Counted from the first letter of the stretch, positions 53,585-62,907 are shown. The stretch is DNA of 64,000 nucleotides from Prosthecomicrobium sp. N25 (GCF_037203705.1 NZ_JBBCAT010000003.1:310001-374000), one strand, 5' to 3'. A program made the numbers and translations. Notes: generated from the sequence alone by a model not told the origin.

Positions 53585-55024
53585 TCACCTCCTCTGCAGG
53601 TCCGGGGACATCAGCAGGAGCGCGAGCCCCTGTTGCCGGCTCTCCGCGCGCATCACCGCGTCCCGCGTCTCCGGCGACACCGCGTCCGCCAGCACTTCGG
53701 CGATCACCCGCCGCGGATCCCGGTCGCCCGCCGACCGGGCGAGCTGCGCGGCGACGTCGAGTCGGGCCGAGAGACCCGCCGGGGCGAGCCAGTCGGACGT
53801 GCGGTCCGGCCATCCGTTCGGACCGGGCGGATTGAAGATCGGCTGCCCCATCAGGCCGAGCGCCTGCTGCACGGGCCCGAACTCCGGGGTGCGGTCGATC
53901 GTCCGGTGGGCGCCGATCAGGAACTCCTGCGGGGTCCGGAGCTTGGCGGGCGGCGCGCGCCAGCCCGCGTCCGCCGTCACGAGCGCCCGGACGACCTGCC
54001 CGAGGTCCCCGTCCGTCTCCCGGTAGCGCCGCTCCAGGAGGGCGACGAGCTCCGCCGGGGGCTCGTCCGCCACGAAATGGCGCACGAGCTTGACGGCCAG
54101 GTGCCGCGCCGTGGCCGGATGCCGCGCGAGGTCGGCGAGCGCGGCCAGTCCCTGCCGGTGCAGGTCCGGCGCGTAGGCGCGGCCGAGCACCCGGTGCTCC
54201 CCCGGCTCGTGCCGCTGCACCGCGAAGGTGAAGCGCCCACCGTGGAAGAGGTCGTCGTCCGGGCTCGTCATCATCCAGCCGGTGATGACCCGGGCGAGGT
54301 TGGTCACGTCCTCCTGGGAATAGCCGCCGTCGACGCCGAGCGTGTGCAGCTCGAGGATCTCGCGCGCGAGGTTCTCGTTGAGGCCCCGCTTCTGGTTTCG
54401 CCCGACCGTCGAGGCCGGGCCGACCGACTGCGTGTTGTCGAGGTAGAGCAGCATCGCCGGATGCGTCTCGACCGCCGCCAGCATGTCGGCGAAGCGCCCG
54501 AGCACGTGCGGCCGGATCGCCTCGCGTTCCAGGGCGCCGACGGCCGACTTGACCGCCCCGCTCTTCGAGGCGGCGACGGCGAAGTGGTTCGACCAGAACA
54601 GGACCAACCGTTCGAGGAGAGGCGTCTCCGTCGCGACCTGCCGGCGCAGGCGGGCGACGATCTCGTCCTGGAAGATCTGCGCATCGATCGGCGGCGGCTC
54701 GGGTACGTTCGGGCGCGGCGCGGCCATGTCGGGGGCCGCCATCCCGTCCCCGCCCGGCTTGCCCGCCTGGACCGGGGCCGCCGTCGCAACCGTCAGCTTG
54801 CGGGCCCGCGCGGCCTCACGCTCGATCTCGGCATACCGGTTGGCCCGGATCGCCTCGTCGCTCGGCCGCAGTCCGGGCCCTTGCAGCAGCGCCGCTACGG
54901 GCCGGTCGAGCTGGGCGAGAACCGCCCCGCGCGGATCCGCGGCGATCCGCGCCATCTCGCCAGGCCTGGCGCCGAGGCCGAACCGATTGACGGCCACGGC
55001 GGCGGGCGGTGGGATCCAGGCCAT
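53585..55024 (-). CDS. DUF1800 protein
   Basis: A 479-residue protein of the DUF1800 family. It opens with AVNRFGLGARPGEMARIAADPRG. Its conserved core contains LVLFWSNHFAV near residue 141, NENLAREILELHTLGVDGGYSQEDV near 235, and VKLVRHFVADEPP near 318. No obvious signal peptide is seen, so it may travel with the Tat-exported DUF1501 partner. A Shine-Dalgarno sequence GAGGAG precedes ATG 55024. The family's function is unknown. Confidence 0.9.
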   Translation of the reverse strand: MAWIPPPAAVAVNRFGLGARPGEMARIAADPRGAVLAQLDRPVAALLQGPGLRPSDEAIRANRYAEIEREAARARKLTVATAAPVQAGKPGGDGMAAPDMAAPRPNVPEPPPIDAQIFQDEIVARLRRQVATETPLLERLVLFWSNHFAVAASKSGAVKSAVGALEREAIRPHVLGRFADMLAAVETHPAMLLYLDNTQSVGPASTVGRNQKRGLNENLAREILELHTLGVDGGYSQEDVTNLARVITGWMMTSPDDDLFHGGRFTFAVQRHEPGEHRVLGRAYAPDLHRQGLAALADLARHPATARHLAVKLVRHFVADEPPAELVALLERRYRETDGDLGQVVRALVTADAGWRAPPAKLRTPQEFLIGAHRTIDRTPEFGPVQQALGLMGQPIFNPPGPNGWPDRTSDWLAPAGLSARLDVAAQLARSAGDRDPRRVIAEVLADAVSPETRDAVMRAESRQQGLALLLMSPDLQRR

Positions 55025-55102
55025 GGCGGTCTCCTCGGAAAAGGCCGGATCCCCGCACGGTGGCGCCAGATCATGGCCTCTCGAAGGCAGAATTCCCTAA
55101 CG

Positions 55103-55786
55103 TCAGGCCGGCGCCATAGCCGCGTCGGGCGAGGACTCGGCCGGCGGCGGGGGCGGCGGCGTCCGACGGCGGCGCCCTCCCGGCAGGCAGCGCCCGAGCG
55201 GCCCGAGGGCGCGCTCCAGCCGCTCCGCGCCGCGCCCGATGCGCTCGAGCCGCTTCAGGGCGGCATCCAGGGCCTTCATGGTCTTCGCCAGCCCCGGGTC
55301 CTCCTCCTCGAGCCACACCTGCAGCACGCGGGCCCAGGCGAGGGCCAACGCTTGCGCCCGCGCGAGCCCCATCAAGCCGCCGCGATCGAGCCCGGCGGCC
55401 GAGAGCATCCAGCGCATGGACGTGACCGCGTTGGTGTTGAGGGCCGCGGCGAGCAGCGGGTCGCGCCGCGCCGAGCGCAGGAGGCCGGCCACCGCGGCCT
55501 TGTAGGGCGCCAGCGCATCGAAACGCCGCATCAGCACGTCGAAGAGCCGGTCGCGCACCGGCTCCGCCTCCATGCCCTCGTCCTCCTCGCCGATGACCTC
55601 CTGGTCGATCCGGCGGGTGAAGTCCTCCAGCATGGCGAACTTGCCGTCATAGGCCTGGCGCAGCTGCGCCAGGGTCAGCCCCGCCTTGTCGGCGATCTCA
55701 CCGAAACCGATCCGGTCGAACTCCCGGTCGCTGACGAGGCTGAGGAGCCCGTCCACGATCTTCTGCCGCTGTTTCTCGCTCGCCAT
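55103..55786 (-). CDS. TetR-family regulator
   Basis: A 227-residue protein with an N-terminal TetR HTH (about residues 8-52: IVDGLLSLVSDREFDRIGFGEIADKAGLTLAQLRQAYDGK), then an all-helical effector domain. The last 25 residues are a proline-rich, low-complexity tail. The style resembles the COQ9/TetR-like proteins of alphaproteobacteria. The GGAGG site before ATG 55786 is excellent. Ligand and targets are unknown; the neighbours on both sides are in other units. Confidence 0.82.
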   Translation of the reverse strand: MASEKQRQKIVDGLLSLVSDREFDRIGFGEIADKAGLTLAQLRQAYDGKFAMLEDFTRRIDQEVIGEEDEGMEAEPVRDRLFDVLMRRFDALAPYKAAVAGLLRSARRDPLLAAALNTNAVTSMRWMLSAAGLDRGGLMGLARAQALALAWARVLQVWLEEEDPGLAKTMKALDAALKRLERIGRGAERLERALGPLGRCLPGGRRRRTPPPPPPAESSPDAAMAPA

Positions 55787-55868
55787 GGGACACCTCCGTC
55801 TGGAGGTGAAGATAGGAAGCCGCGGGCCGCCGAGCCAGGGGTCCGGCCCGCACCGGGGCCGGCGCCGG

Positions 55869-56801
55869 TCAGTCGAACAGGCTCGAGACCGACTTCTCCT
55901 GCGCGGTGCGGGCGATCGCCTCGCCGATCAGGGGCGCGATCGAGATCACGCGGATGTTGGGCGCGGCCTTCACGGCCTCGGTCGGCTGGATGGAATCGGT
56001 GATCACCAGTTCCTTCAGCTTCGAGGCCGAGATGCGGGCCACCGCGCCGCCCGACAGCACGCCGTGCGTGATGTAGGCGGTCACGTCCTTGGCGCCGCGG
56101 GCGAGCAGCGCCTCGGCGGCGTTCACCAGCGTGCCGCCGGAATCGATGATGTCGTCGACCAGGATGCAGGACCGTCCCTCGACGGTGCCGATCACGTTCA
56201 TGACCTCCGACTCGCCCGGCCGTTCGCGCCGCTTGTCCACGATGGCGAGTTGCGCGTCGATTCGCTTGGCGAGCGCCCGGGCGCGCACCACGCCGCCGAC
56301 GTCGGGCGACACCACCACCGTGTTGTCGAGCGGGTAGCGCTCCTTGATGTCGCGGGTCATCACCGGCGCGCCGTAGAGGTTATCGGTCGGGATGTCGAAG
56401 AAGCCCTGGATCTGGCCCGCGTGCAGGTCGAGCGTGAGGACGCGGTCGACGCCCGCCTGCGTGATCATGTTGGCGACGAGCTTGGCCGAGATCGGCGTGC
56501 GCCCGGAGGAGCGGCGGTCCTGGCGGGCATAGCCGAAGTAGGGCAGCACCGCCGTGATCCGCTTCGCCGAGGAGCGCTTCAGCGCGTCGGTGATGATCAG
56601 GAGCTCCATCAAGTGGTCGTTGGCCGGGTAGCTCGTCGACTGGATGATGAAGGCGTCCTCGCCGCGCACGTTCTCCTGCACCTCGACGAAGATCTCCTGG
56701 TCGGCGAAGCGCCGGACGAGGCAGCTCGTCATCGGCACTTCCAGGTAGGCCGCGATGTCTTCGGCGAGACGGCGGTTGGAGTTTCCGCACACGAGCTTCA
56801 T
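55869..56801 (-). CDS. prs: Ribose-phosphate pyrophosphokinase
   Basis: A 310-residue PRPP synthase. It converts ribose 5-phosphate and ATP to PRPP, the precursor of nucleotides, histidine and tryptophan. Motifs are the [20 protein letters not shown] region near residue 32, [10 protein letters not shown] near 95, the flexible [11 protein letters not shown] loop near 190, and the PRPP loop [12 protein letters not shown] near 215. Length and conservation are standard. Confidence 0.97.
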   Translation of the reverse strand: MKLVCGNSNRRLAEDIAAYLEVPMTSCLVRRFADQEIFVEVQENVRGEDAFIIQSTSYPANDHLMELLIITDALKRSSAKRITAVLPYFGYARQDRRSSGRTPISAKLVANMITQAGVDRVLTLDLHAGQIQGFFDIPTDNLYGAPVMTRDIKERYPLDNTVVVSPDVGGVVRARALAKRIDAQLAIVDKRRERPGESEVMNVIGTVEGRSCILVDDIIDSGGTLVNAAEALLARGAKDVTAYITHGVLSGGAVARISASKLKELVITDSIQPTEAVKAAPNIRVISIAPLIGEAIARTAQEKSVSSLFD

Positions 56802-56977
56802 CGGGGACCGTCCTCGGTCGAAAGGCGGGAAGCGGCAGGAGCCGGCGGCGCCGGACGCGGGGTGGCGCGGCGGTGCGCGGGCGTTCTAGCAATCCCGGGA
56901 CCATCCGTAAACCGGCGCGGACCCGATCGAATCCGGGGAGCCGACGAAAGAACGACGGGCGATTGCGCCCGGCGGCC

Positions 56978-57502
56978 TCACACCCGCGGGCGGTTGAGCC
57001 AGGCGCGCAGCTCGTCGATGATGCGCAGCGCCAGGTGCTCGGTCGTCGCCTTGTCGAGCGCCCCCCAGGGGTCCCCCTGCGCCGCCGGGCCGATCTCCTG
57101 GCCCGAGAAGCGGTGCACGCGGCGGCCCGAGGCGTCGTGGACGTCGATCCTGAACACGAAGGTCGTCAAGGCATTGCTGCCGACCGCCGTGATCACCCCC
57201 CGCACCCGGTAGGTCGCCGGCTCGTCCAGCCGCTGCACGATCGACGGCCCGCCCTGCCGGCGCGCGACCTCGCGGATCTTGCGGTAGACCTCGTCGAGCG
57301 CCGTCACGGCGCCGCCCGCGAAGGGCAGGAACATGACCTTGACGCCCTCGGCCGGCGCCGGGGCCGGATGCGGCGGCAGGTCCCCCTCGTCCGCCACCGC
57401 CTCGAAGGCGTTCGTGGCCGGCCCGCAGGCCGCGAGCAGCAGGCCCGCGCCCGCGAGGACCAGGGCGGTACGGCGATTCGGCACGGGACTGGCATCGGGC
57501 AT
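56978..57502 (-). CDS. Lipoprotein of unknown function
   Basis: A 174-residue protein with a lipoprotein signal: a basic start, a hydrophobic stretch and the lipobox LLAAC (cysteine at about residue 26). The mature part is a small alpha/beta domain (MFLPFAGGAVTALDEVYRKIREVARRQG near 57) that ends in LRIIDELRAWLNRP. The pattern is like periplasmic lipoproteins that bind or assemble envelope components, but no family is named. ATG 57502 is chosen since the signal peptide starts there. Confidence 0.78.
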   Translation of the reverse strand: MPDASPVPNRRTALVLAGAGLLLAACGPATNAFEAVADEGDLPPHPAPAPAEGVKVMFLPFAGGAVTALDEVYRKIREVARRQGGPSIVQRLDEPATYRVRGVITAVGSNALTTFVFRIDVHDASGRRVHRFSGQEIGPAAQGDPWGALDKATTEHLALRIIDELRAWLNRPRV

Positions 57503-58046
57503 GGGCGTCGGACATCTCCGCGTCTGCCGCTTGTCTACCGGGAAACCGGGTGACGGTCCAGAACGGGCCCGGCTCGTCCCGGACGGGCCGCCCTGACGTT
57601 TTCGCCGCATGGGGGCCGAGCCCGATCGCGACGAGGGACCCCCGGTCGTGACCGCCGTTCGACGCAAAAGTTGAGCTTACCTAGATGACATACCGCAGGA
57701 TTATCTCCGGTTTCCCGAAATGCGATCTTGAGCACAGTAACTGCAACCGCTGCAGCATGCCGTCCCCATAAATAATTCCCCTCGATCAAGGGAAAGTATA
57801 TTGATATACCTGAGTACATAAGTGCATTATTACATTCAATAGAGCTGCTTTAAAAGCAAAAATATATGTTACATCTGGCAAATCACCCATTTGGGGTATC
57901 CTGAAATCATGCGGTCATGTTAAATGAAGAAATCGGACTGCAGATCAATTAATCATGATTCTCAATATGATCGGAAAACTACTCTCAAATACCCTATTGC
58001 AAAAAGCCAGAGATCCAAATAATAGATGAGATAGTCACGATCACAG
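57503..58046. other. AT-rich spacer before the surface-sugar genes
   Basis: About 540 bases. From about 57660 on it is strongly AT-rich compared with the rest of the window and is crossed by stop codons. It includes no gene with a match. It looks like a long promoter region or the remnant of transferred DNA ahead of the glycosyltransferase. Confidence 0.5.
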
Positions 58047-58175
58047 ATGTCAGGTTCACGTTTAACACGCGATCCCATGTTAGAGAAGATGAGTTACTAT
58101 GAGATGCGGCAGCTTGTTGTTGTCGTCTTATTGGCAGTTTGCCTTGCGTCAGCTCTACTATTGATGCGGACATGA
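58047..58175 (+). CDS. Possible 42-residue single-helix membrane peptide
   Basis: A small frame beginning MSGSRLTRDPMLEKM and ending in a strong hydrophobic helix (QLVVVVLLAVCLASALLL) followed by MRT. Its TGA overlaps the ATG of the glycosyltransferase gene (ATGA). An AGAGAAG site precedes an inner ATG at 58089. No homologue is recognised. The coupling and the hydrophobic helix in an AT-rich non-coding area make a real gene plausible. Confidence 0.45.
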   Translation: MSGSRLTRDPMLEKMSYYEMRQLVVVVLLAVCLASALLLMRT

Positions 58176-59458
58176 CAAGTGTAACACCCCTTTCCATCGC
58201 GCTCACCATCCCGACCTTGTCAGCTGGAGGTGCTGAAAAAGTCATCTCCAGCATGGCGAATTACTGGGCAGTTCAGGGGCACCGGGTCACGATTATCAAC
58301 CTGGAATCCAACGCCGCGCCCCCATTTCACCCGCTCCTTCCCGTCGTGACGGTGGTTGGCCTTGGCCTTGGCATACGGCGCCGCCGCCGCCATGAGGAGG
58401 TCGTCAAAGTCCTCCAGAGGCTGGTCAATCTGCGGCGCGCCATCTCGGCAGCGGAGCCGGACGTGGTCATCGCCTTCCTCACGCGGATGAACGTCATGAC
58501 CCTGCTCGCGACACGCGGGCTCGGCATCCCCGTGATCGTCTCCGAACGCAACAATCCGAGAGAGCAAGACATACACTTCATATGGAATAGGTTGCGCAGC
58601 CTTCTCTACCGGCACGCATCGGGCGTCACCGCCCTCACGCAAGAAGCGCTCGACTTCTACCCTGCACCCATTCGCAAGAAGGGGGCGGTCATCCCCAACG
58701 CGTTCGACGCGCCGCCGAGCCAAGCCGAGCGCGGTGGCGAGAAGATCCTGGTCGCCGTAGGAAGGCTTGTTCGACAGAAGGGTTTCGATCTTCTGATCCA
58801 AGCCTACGCCTTGGCGGCTCGGGACTTGCCCGAATGGAAATTGGTCATATGGGGCGAAGGACCTGAACGGGAGCGGCTGGAGGCACTCCGTGACCGGCTC
58901 GGCTTGAACGACCGCATTGTCTTGCCCGGGATCACGCCGAGACCCTACAGCTGGATAGACGACGCGCACGTCTTCGTTCTGTCGTCGCGCTTCGAGGGGT
59001 TCGCCAATGTCGTAGGAGAGGCCCTCAGCGCAGGCCTGCCGGTCATTGCGTTCGACTGCGACTGGGGTCCGAGACAGATGGTCAGGCCTGACGTGAATGG
59101 GCTTCTCGTTCCCCCGCAAGACGTGGATGCCCTGGCGTCCGCCCTGCGTGAGCTTCTCCCCGATCGCGCGCGCCAGGATCGCATGGCCAGAGCTGCTCGA
59201 GCGAGCATGGTCGCGTATTCGACGCACAGCGTCATGGCGAAGTGGGACGAGGTCATCATGCGTGCCCTTGCACGCCCCCCCGTGCGGATATCGACCGCCC
59301 GGATGCAAGGCTCAGTCGAAACGGAGCCTGTTCCACAGCCGGATTCTGCTCTGCCCCTGCCGGCGGTCCGTCAAGGTCCCGAGCCCCGACATGAGGCAGC
59401 CGGTCGTATCGCCCACGGAGACGGCACAGGTCGCGAGAGCGACCGCCAGGGCGCCTGA
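58172..59458 (+). CDS. GT4-family glycosyltransferase
   Basis: A 428-residue GT-B glycosyltransferase. The N-terminal domain opens with IALTIPTLSAGGAEKVIS and the C-terminal domain has AVGRLVRQKGFDLLIQAYAL near residue 200. The acceptor/donor E-x7-E-like signature is SSRFEGFANVVGEALSAGLPVIA near 270. The family adds sugars from nucleotide donors in polysaccharide or lipopolysaccharide assembly. The last 50 residues are low-complexity. Its start overlaps a tiny membrane peptide frame. An FkbM gene follows. Confidence 0.9.
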   Translation: MTSVTPLSIALTIPTLSAGGAEKVISSMANYWAVQGHRVTIINLESNAAPPFHPLLPVVTVVGLGLGIRRRRRHEEVVKVLQRLVNLRRAISAAEPDVVIAFLTRMNVMTLLATRGLGIPVIVSERNNPREQDIHFIWNRLRSLLYRHASGVTALTQEALDFYPAPIRKKGAVIPNAFDAPPSQAERGGEKILVAVGRLVRQKGFDLLIQAYALAARDLPEWKLVIWGEGPERERLEALRDRLGLNDRIVLPGITPRPYSWIDDAHVFVLSSRFEGFANVVGEALSAGLPVIAFDCDWGPRQMVRPDVNGLLVPPQDVDALASALRELLPDRARQDRMARAARASMVAYSTHSVMAKWDEVIMRALARPPVRISTARMQGSVETEPVPQPDSALPLPAVRQGPEPRHEAAGRIAHGDGTGRESDRQGA

Positions 59459-59585
59459 ACTCCGCCGCTCGGGGCCTCGGTCCCGTCCGCCCGCCAGGAT
59501 TCGCGCAATCGATCCGCGACGCTCCTGAGCCACCGACAGGCAATCCGGTCGGCGTGTTGTATGTTGTCGCCAGAGGTTATTCGTC

Positions 59586-60323
59586 GTGCTTATTGCTGAA
59601 ATCGCCGGATTCCTGAGCAGCAAGGCTCGCTACGCCGTCACGATGTTACGCGATCCCGACGTCTATGACTACGATGGGATCAGGGTGCCGATGCGCGGAG
59701 CGGACGAAGTCTTCCGAATCCGGCGTTCGCTCTTCAAAGGTAATTACGAGCGTGCCGAGATGAAGGCCGTCGCGCGAGTCGTCAGGCCGGGGGACCGGAT
59801 CCTCGATCTCGGTGCCGGCCTTGGCGTGGTGACGACGCGCGCCGCCACGCTCGCAGGCCCGACCGGCCACACCGTGGCGGTCGAAGCCAACCCGCGGCTG
59901 CCGCCGATGATCGGCCGGATGGCGCAGGCGAACCGGGTCTCGATCGAAATCGTGAACGGCGCCGTGGGCGTGGACGACGGCTTCGTCGAGTTCAACAAGG
60001 CCGACCATTTCCTCAGTTCCTCGATCTACCAGCGCGACGCGACCGCAGGAGAGGTGATCCGCATTCCGCAGATCTCGTTTCGCGGCCTCCTCGACCGCGT
60101 GAAGCCGAGCGTCGTGATCTTCGACATCGAGGGCGCCGAAAAGGAAATCTTCCGGGCACCGATCCCCGATCATGTCAGGGCCATGGTCGGCGAGTTCCAT
60201 GAGCACATCATCGGTCCCGTCGCCACCAGCGCCGTCGTCAAGGACATCCTCGGGCAAGGCTTCTCGCTGCTGATGTCGGCCTCCTCCGACAACACGCTGG
60301 CCTTCGAGCGCTTCCCCGCGTGA
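59586..60323 (+). CDS. FkbM-family methyltransferase
   Basis: A 245-residue SAM-dependent methyltransferase of the FkbM type. It has motif I ILDLGAGLGVVTTRAA near residue 72, the acidic VAVEANPRLPPM near 97, and the family's VVIFDIEGAEKEIFR near 176. Such enzymes O-methylate sugars or polyketides. Its place after a glycosyltransferase suggests modification of a surface polysaccharide. GTG 59586 is preceded by AGAGG. Confidence 0.88.
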   Translation: MLIAEIAGFLSSKARYAVTMLRDPDVYDYDGIRVPMRGADEVFRIRRSLFKGNYERAEMKAVARVVRPGDRILDLGAGLGVVTTRAATLAGPTGHTVAVEANPRLPPMIGRMAQANRVSIEIVNGAVGVDDGFVEFNKADHFLSSSIYQRDATAGEVIRIPQISFRGLLDRVKPSVVIFDIEGAEKEIFRAPIPDHVRAMVGEFHEHIIGPVATSAVVKDILGQGFSLLMSASSDNTLAFERFPA

Positions 60324-60427
60324 TCGGGCGCCGGACGAGAAGCGGCCCCGGATCCGCGGAATGCGTTCTGGGGCCGAACCGCGGTCACGGCCCGGCCCCC
60401 GATCGACGACCTTCATGACTGCGTCCG

Positions 60428-61582
60428 CTAGCTCCGCGCGACGAGGTCGAGCGGCGCCGTGGAGAGGGGCTCCGGGTCGCCGTCGGTGGTCAGGTAGCTG
60501 CGCCCGAGGCACATGGCGGTCCCGGTCTCGGAGTCCATCAGGATCATGTGCGCGAAGAGCACCATGTTGGGCACGATCACGGCCGCGTTGCCCTTGTAGA
60601 ACATCGGCCAGTCCATCCAGCTCGGCGTGAAGCGCGCCCCGAGCGAATAGCCGCAGGCGTTCAGCCGGTGCTCGATCAGGCCGCGTTCGTCGAAGACCCG
60701 CGCATGCGCCTCGAACACGTCGCCGAACGTCCGCCCCGGCCGCATCTCGGCCTCGACCGTCTTCAGGGCCGCGAGCGCCGCCTCGTGCAAGTCCCGGTGG
60801 CGCTCCGTCGGCTCGCCGACGCACACGGTGCGCATCAGGGCCACGTGGTAGTGCCGGTACACCCCGGCGAACTCGAGCGTGATCTGGTCCCGCTCCGAGA
60901 GCTTGCGACGCCCGGACTTGTAGCGGCACAGGAGCGCGTCGGGCCCGGAGCCGATGATGAACTCGTTGCCCGGGTAGTCGCCTCCGCCCTCGAAGATCGC
61001 CCCCTGCATGGCGGCCAGGATCCGCCCCTCGTCCGCGCCGGGCCGGATCTCGGCGATCCCCGCCTCGTAGGCGAGGTCGGCGAGCCGGGCCGCCTCGCGC
61101 ACATAGACGATCTCGGCCGGGCTCTTGATCGCCCGCAGATGCGGCACCAGGTCGGACGCCTCGACGAGGTCCGCGAAGGTCGCGAGGTTGTCGTCGATGA
61201 GCCGCCCGTTGCGCGCCGTCAGGCCCTGCGTGTCGGTCTCGATCCCCAGCCGGCAGCCGAGCAGCTCCATCTCGAAGAGCAGGTCCTTGAGCTGCAGCAC
61301 CGGGCTCGCCTCGCCCCGGTCGATCCAGATCCGGATGTCCTCGATGATCGACGTCCGCTGCGCCTGCCGCAGGTCGGCCGAGCGGGTGAGCAGCGCCTTG
61401 GAGCCGTCGGCCTTGAGCACGAGGCACTGGAAGAAGCAGAAGCCGAACGTGTCGTAGCCGGTCAGCCAGTACATGGAGTCCTGGGCGAAGAGGAGCATGG
61501 CGTCGAGCTTGCGCGCCCTCATCGCCTCGATCGTTCGCGCCTCGCGCAGCGCGTATTCGTCCCGGTTGAAGTGAAGCGCCAT
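60428..61582 (-). CDS. M24-family protein of the ectoine hydrolase/creatinase branch, non-metal type
   Basis: A 384-residue 'pita-bread' fold protein. Residues 1-150 form the creatinase N-terminal domain and about 158-375 the M24 domain. The five metal ligands of true aminopeptidases are not kept: the first aspartate is E237 (TLEFAGVY), the second is A248, and the histidine site reads GYSLG-ARFTPSW. That pattern is seen in DoeA-type ectoine hydrolases and creatinases, which are metal-free. It may hydrolyse a small amide or betaine-like compound. GAGGGAG lies before ATG 61582. pgeF is upstream on the same strand. Confidence 0.85.
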   Translation of the reverse strand: MALHFNRDEYALREARTIEAMRARKLDAMLLFAQDSMYWLTGYDTFGFCFFQCLVLKADGSKALLTRSADLRQAQRTSIIEDIRIWIDRGEASPVLQLKDLLFEMELLGCRLGIETDTQGLTARNGRLIDDNLATFADLVEASDLVPHLRAIKSPAEIVYVREAARLADLAYEAGIAEIRPGADEGRILAAMQGAIFEGGGDYPGNEFIIGSGPDALLCRYKSGRRKLSERDQITLEFAGVYRHYHVALMRTVCVGEPTERHRDLHEAALAALKTVEAEMRPGRTFGDVFEAHARVFDERGLIEHRLNACGYSLGARFTPSWMDWPMFYKGNAAVIVPNMVLFAHMILMDSETGTAMCLGRSYLTTDGDPEPLSTAPLDLVARS

Positions 61583-61631
61583 CCCGATCTCCCTCGTTGC
61601 CGGTGGCGGGCGGCGGGTCTTGCGCCCGCTC

Positions 61632-62399
61632 TCAGCCCGTGACCGCGATCGCCGAGACGAGCCGCCCGTAGTCGGGCTCGCCCCGGTGCGTCATGCGGCG
61701 GAACGAGAAGAAGCGCGCCTCGTCCGCGTAGGTGCAGAGGCCCAGGTCCTCCGCGTGGCCGACCCCCGCGTCGCGGAGCCGCGACACGATATAGGCCGGC
61801 AGGTCGAACATCGAGTGGCCGGCTTTGTTCGAGGGCGCGAAGTAGCGCGCGTTGCCGGCGTCGGCCGCGAGGAAGCGGTCGACGAACTCCGGGCCGACCT
61901 CGTATGCCCGCCCCGAGATGGTCGGCCCCAGCACCGCGACGATGCGCGAGCGCTCCGCCCCGAGCCGTTCCATCGCCGCGAGGGTGGCCTCGGCGACGCC
62001 CGTGAAGGCGCCCTTCCAGCCCGCATGCGCCGCGCCCACCACGCCCGCCCCGCCGTCCGCGAAGAGGATCGGCCCGCAATCCGCCGTCGACACCCCGATC
62101 CCGAGCCCCGGCCGGTTCGTCACCAGCGCGTCCGCCCGCGGGCTCTCGCCCGGCGCCCAGGGCTCCTCGACCACGACCACGTCCGGCGAATGCACCTGGT
62201 AGGGCATCACGAAGCGGCCACGCGCGACGCCGAGACGGTCGGCCACGCGCCCCCGGTTCTCGATGACGTTGGCGCGGTCGTCCGACGACCCGAGCCCGAT
62301 GTTGAGGCTGTCGTAGACCCCCGTGGAGACCCCGCCCTCGCGGGTGAAGTAGCCGTGGGCGATGCCCGGCAGCGCGCCGAGCGCGGGTGCGACGATCAA
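61632..62399 (-). CDS. pgeF: Peptidoglycan editing factor PgeF (laccase-domain)
   Basis: A 255-residue PgeF/YfiH protein, which removes wrongly built L-serine-containing peptidoglycan precursors; members also act as purine nucleoside phosphorylases or laccases. Conserved features are GYFTREGGVSTGVYDSLN near residue 16 and the metal ligands H70 (YQVHS), C108 (TADCGP) and H125 (AAHAGW). The TTG at 62399 is chosen because AGGAGG lies seven bases before it and it gives the standard length; ATG 62474 would add 25 residues. It lies between the M24 and GFA genes. Confidence 0.93.
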   Translation of the reverse strand: MIVAPALGALPGIAHGYFTREGGVSTGVYDSLNIGLGSSDDRANVIENRGRVADRLGVARGRFVMPYQVHSPDVVVVEEPWAPGESPRADALVTNRPGLGIGVSTADCGPILFADGGAGVVGAAHAGWKGAFTGVAEATLAAMERLGAERSRIVAVLGPTISGRAYEVGPEFVDRFLAADAGNARYFAPSNKAGHSMFDLPAYIVSRLRDAGVGHAEDLGLCTYADEARFFSFRRMTHRGEPDYGRLVSAIAVTG

Positions 62400-62412
62400 C
62401 GCGGGACCTCCT
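62400..62412 (-). promoter_or_regulatory. Ribosome-binding site that sets the TTG start of pgeF
   Basis: AGGAGG at 62412-62407 on the minus strand, seven bases from TTG 62399. No equal site precedes the ATG at 62474. Confidence 0.75.
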
Positions 62413-62556
62413 GCTTCGCGGGGAGACGGATGGTGGCGGTCCCGAGCCGCCCCGTCAAATGTAGGATCGCGCATCAGCCCCGCGTCCTCGGAGGAGCCCG
62501 TCGTCCGCCCGCCACGGGAGCGACGGAGCCGGCTCGGCAACAGGGAGGAAGACACC

Positions 62557-62907
62557 ATGGCGTATGAGGGTAGCTGCCATTGCGGCGCGGTGACGTTCAC
62601 GGTCGAGGGCGACATCCCCGACGAGGCGATCAGTTGCAATTGCTCCTGGTGCCGCCGGCGCGGCCTGCTCCTGACCTTCGTGCCTGCCTCGGCCTTCACG
62701 CTGACCGCCGGCCAGGACGAGCTCCAGACTTACCGGTTCAACACACACCGGATCGAGCATCTGTTCTGCCGCACCTGCGGGCTCGAAGGCTTCGCCAAGG
62801 CGAGCCGCCCGGACGGCACGGACACCCGCGCCGTCAACCTGCGCTGCGTGCCGGCCGCAGACCTGGACGCCCTGAGGCTGATCCCCTTCGACGGCGCCTC
62901 GAAGTAG
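62557..62907 (+). CDS. GFA-family (glutathione-dependent formaldehyde-activating-like) zinc protein
   Basis: A 116-residue GFA-fold protein with all zinc cysteines: CHCGAV near residue 6, CNCSWC near 27 and CRTCG near 67. GFA proteins bind zinc and some add glutathione to formaldehyde, though many members have unknown substrates. GGGAGG precedes ATG 62557. The gene lies on the opposite strand between pgeF and the MidA-type gene, splitting what is often a contiguous run. Confidence 0.9.
   Translation: MAYEGSCHCGAVTFTVEGDIPDEAISCNCSWCRRRGLLLTFVPASAFTLTAGQDELQTYRFNTHRIEHLFCRTCGLEGFAKASRPDGTDTRAVNLRCVPAADLDALRLIPFDGASK

Noticed and set aside
57535-57819. 94-codon minus-strand frame in the AT-rich spacer
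   Set aside because: No ribosome-binding site, no match, and it runs into the upstream region of the lipoprotein gene.
62474-62699. Further upstream starts for PgeF
   Set aside because: Would overlap the divergent GFA gene and exceed family length.
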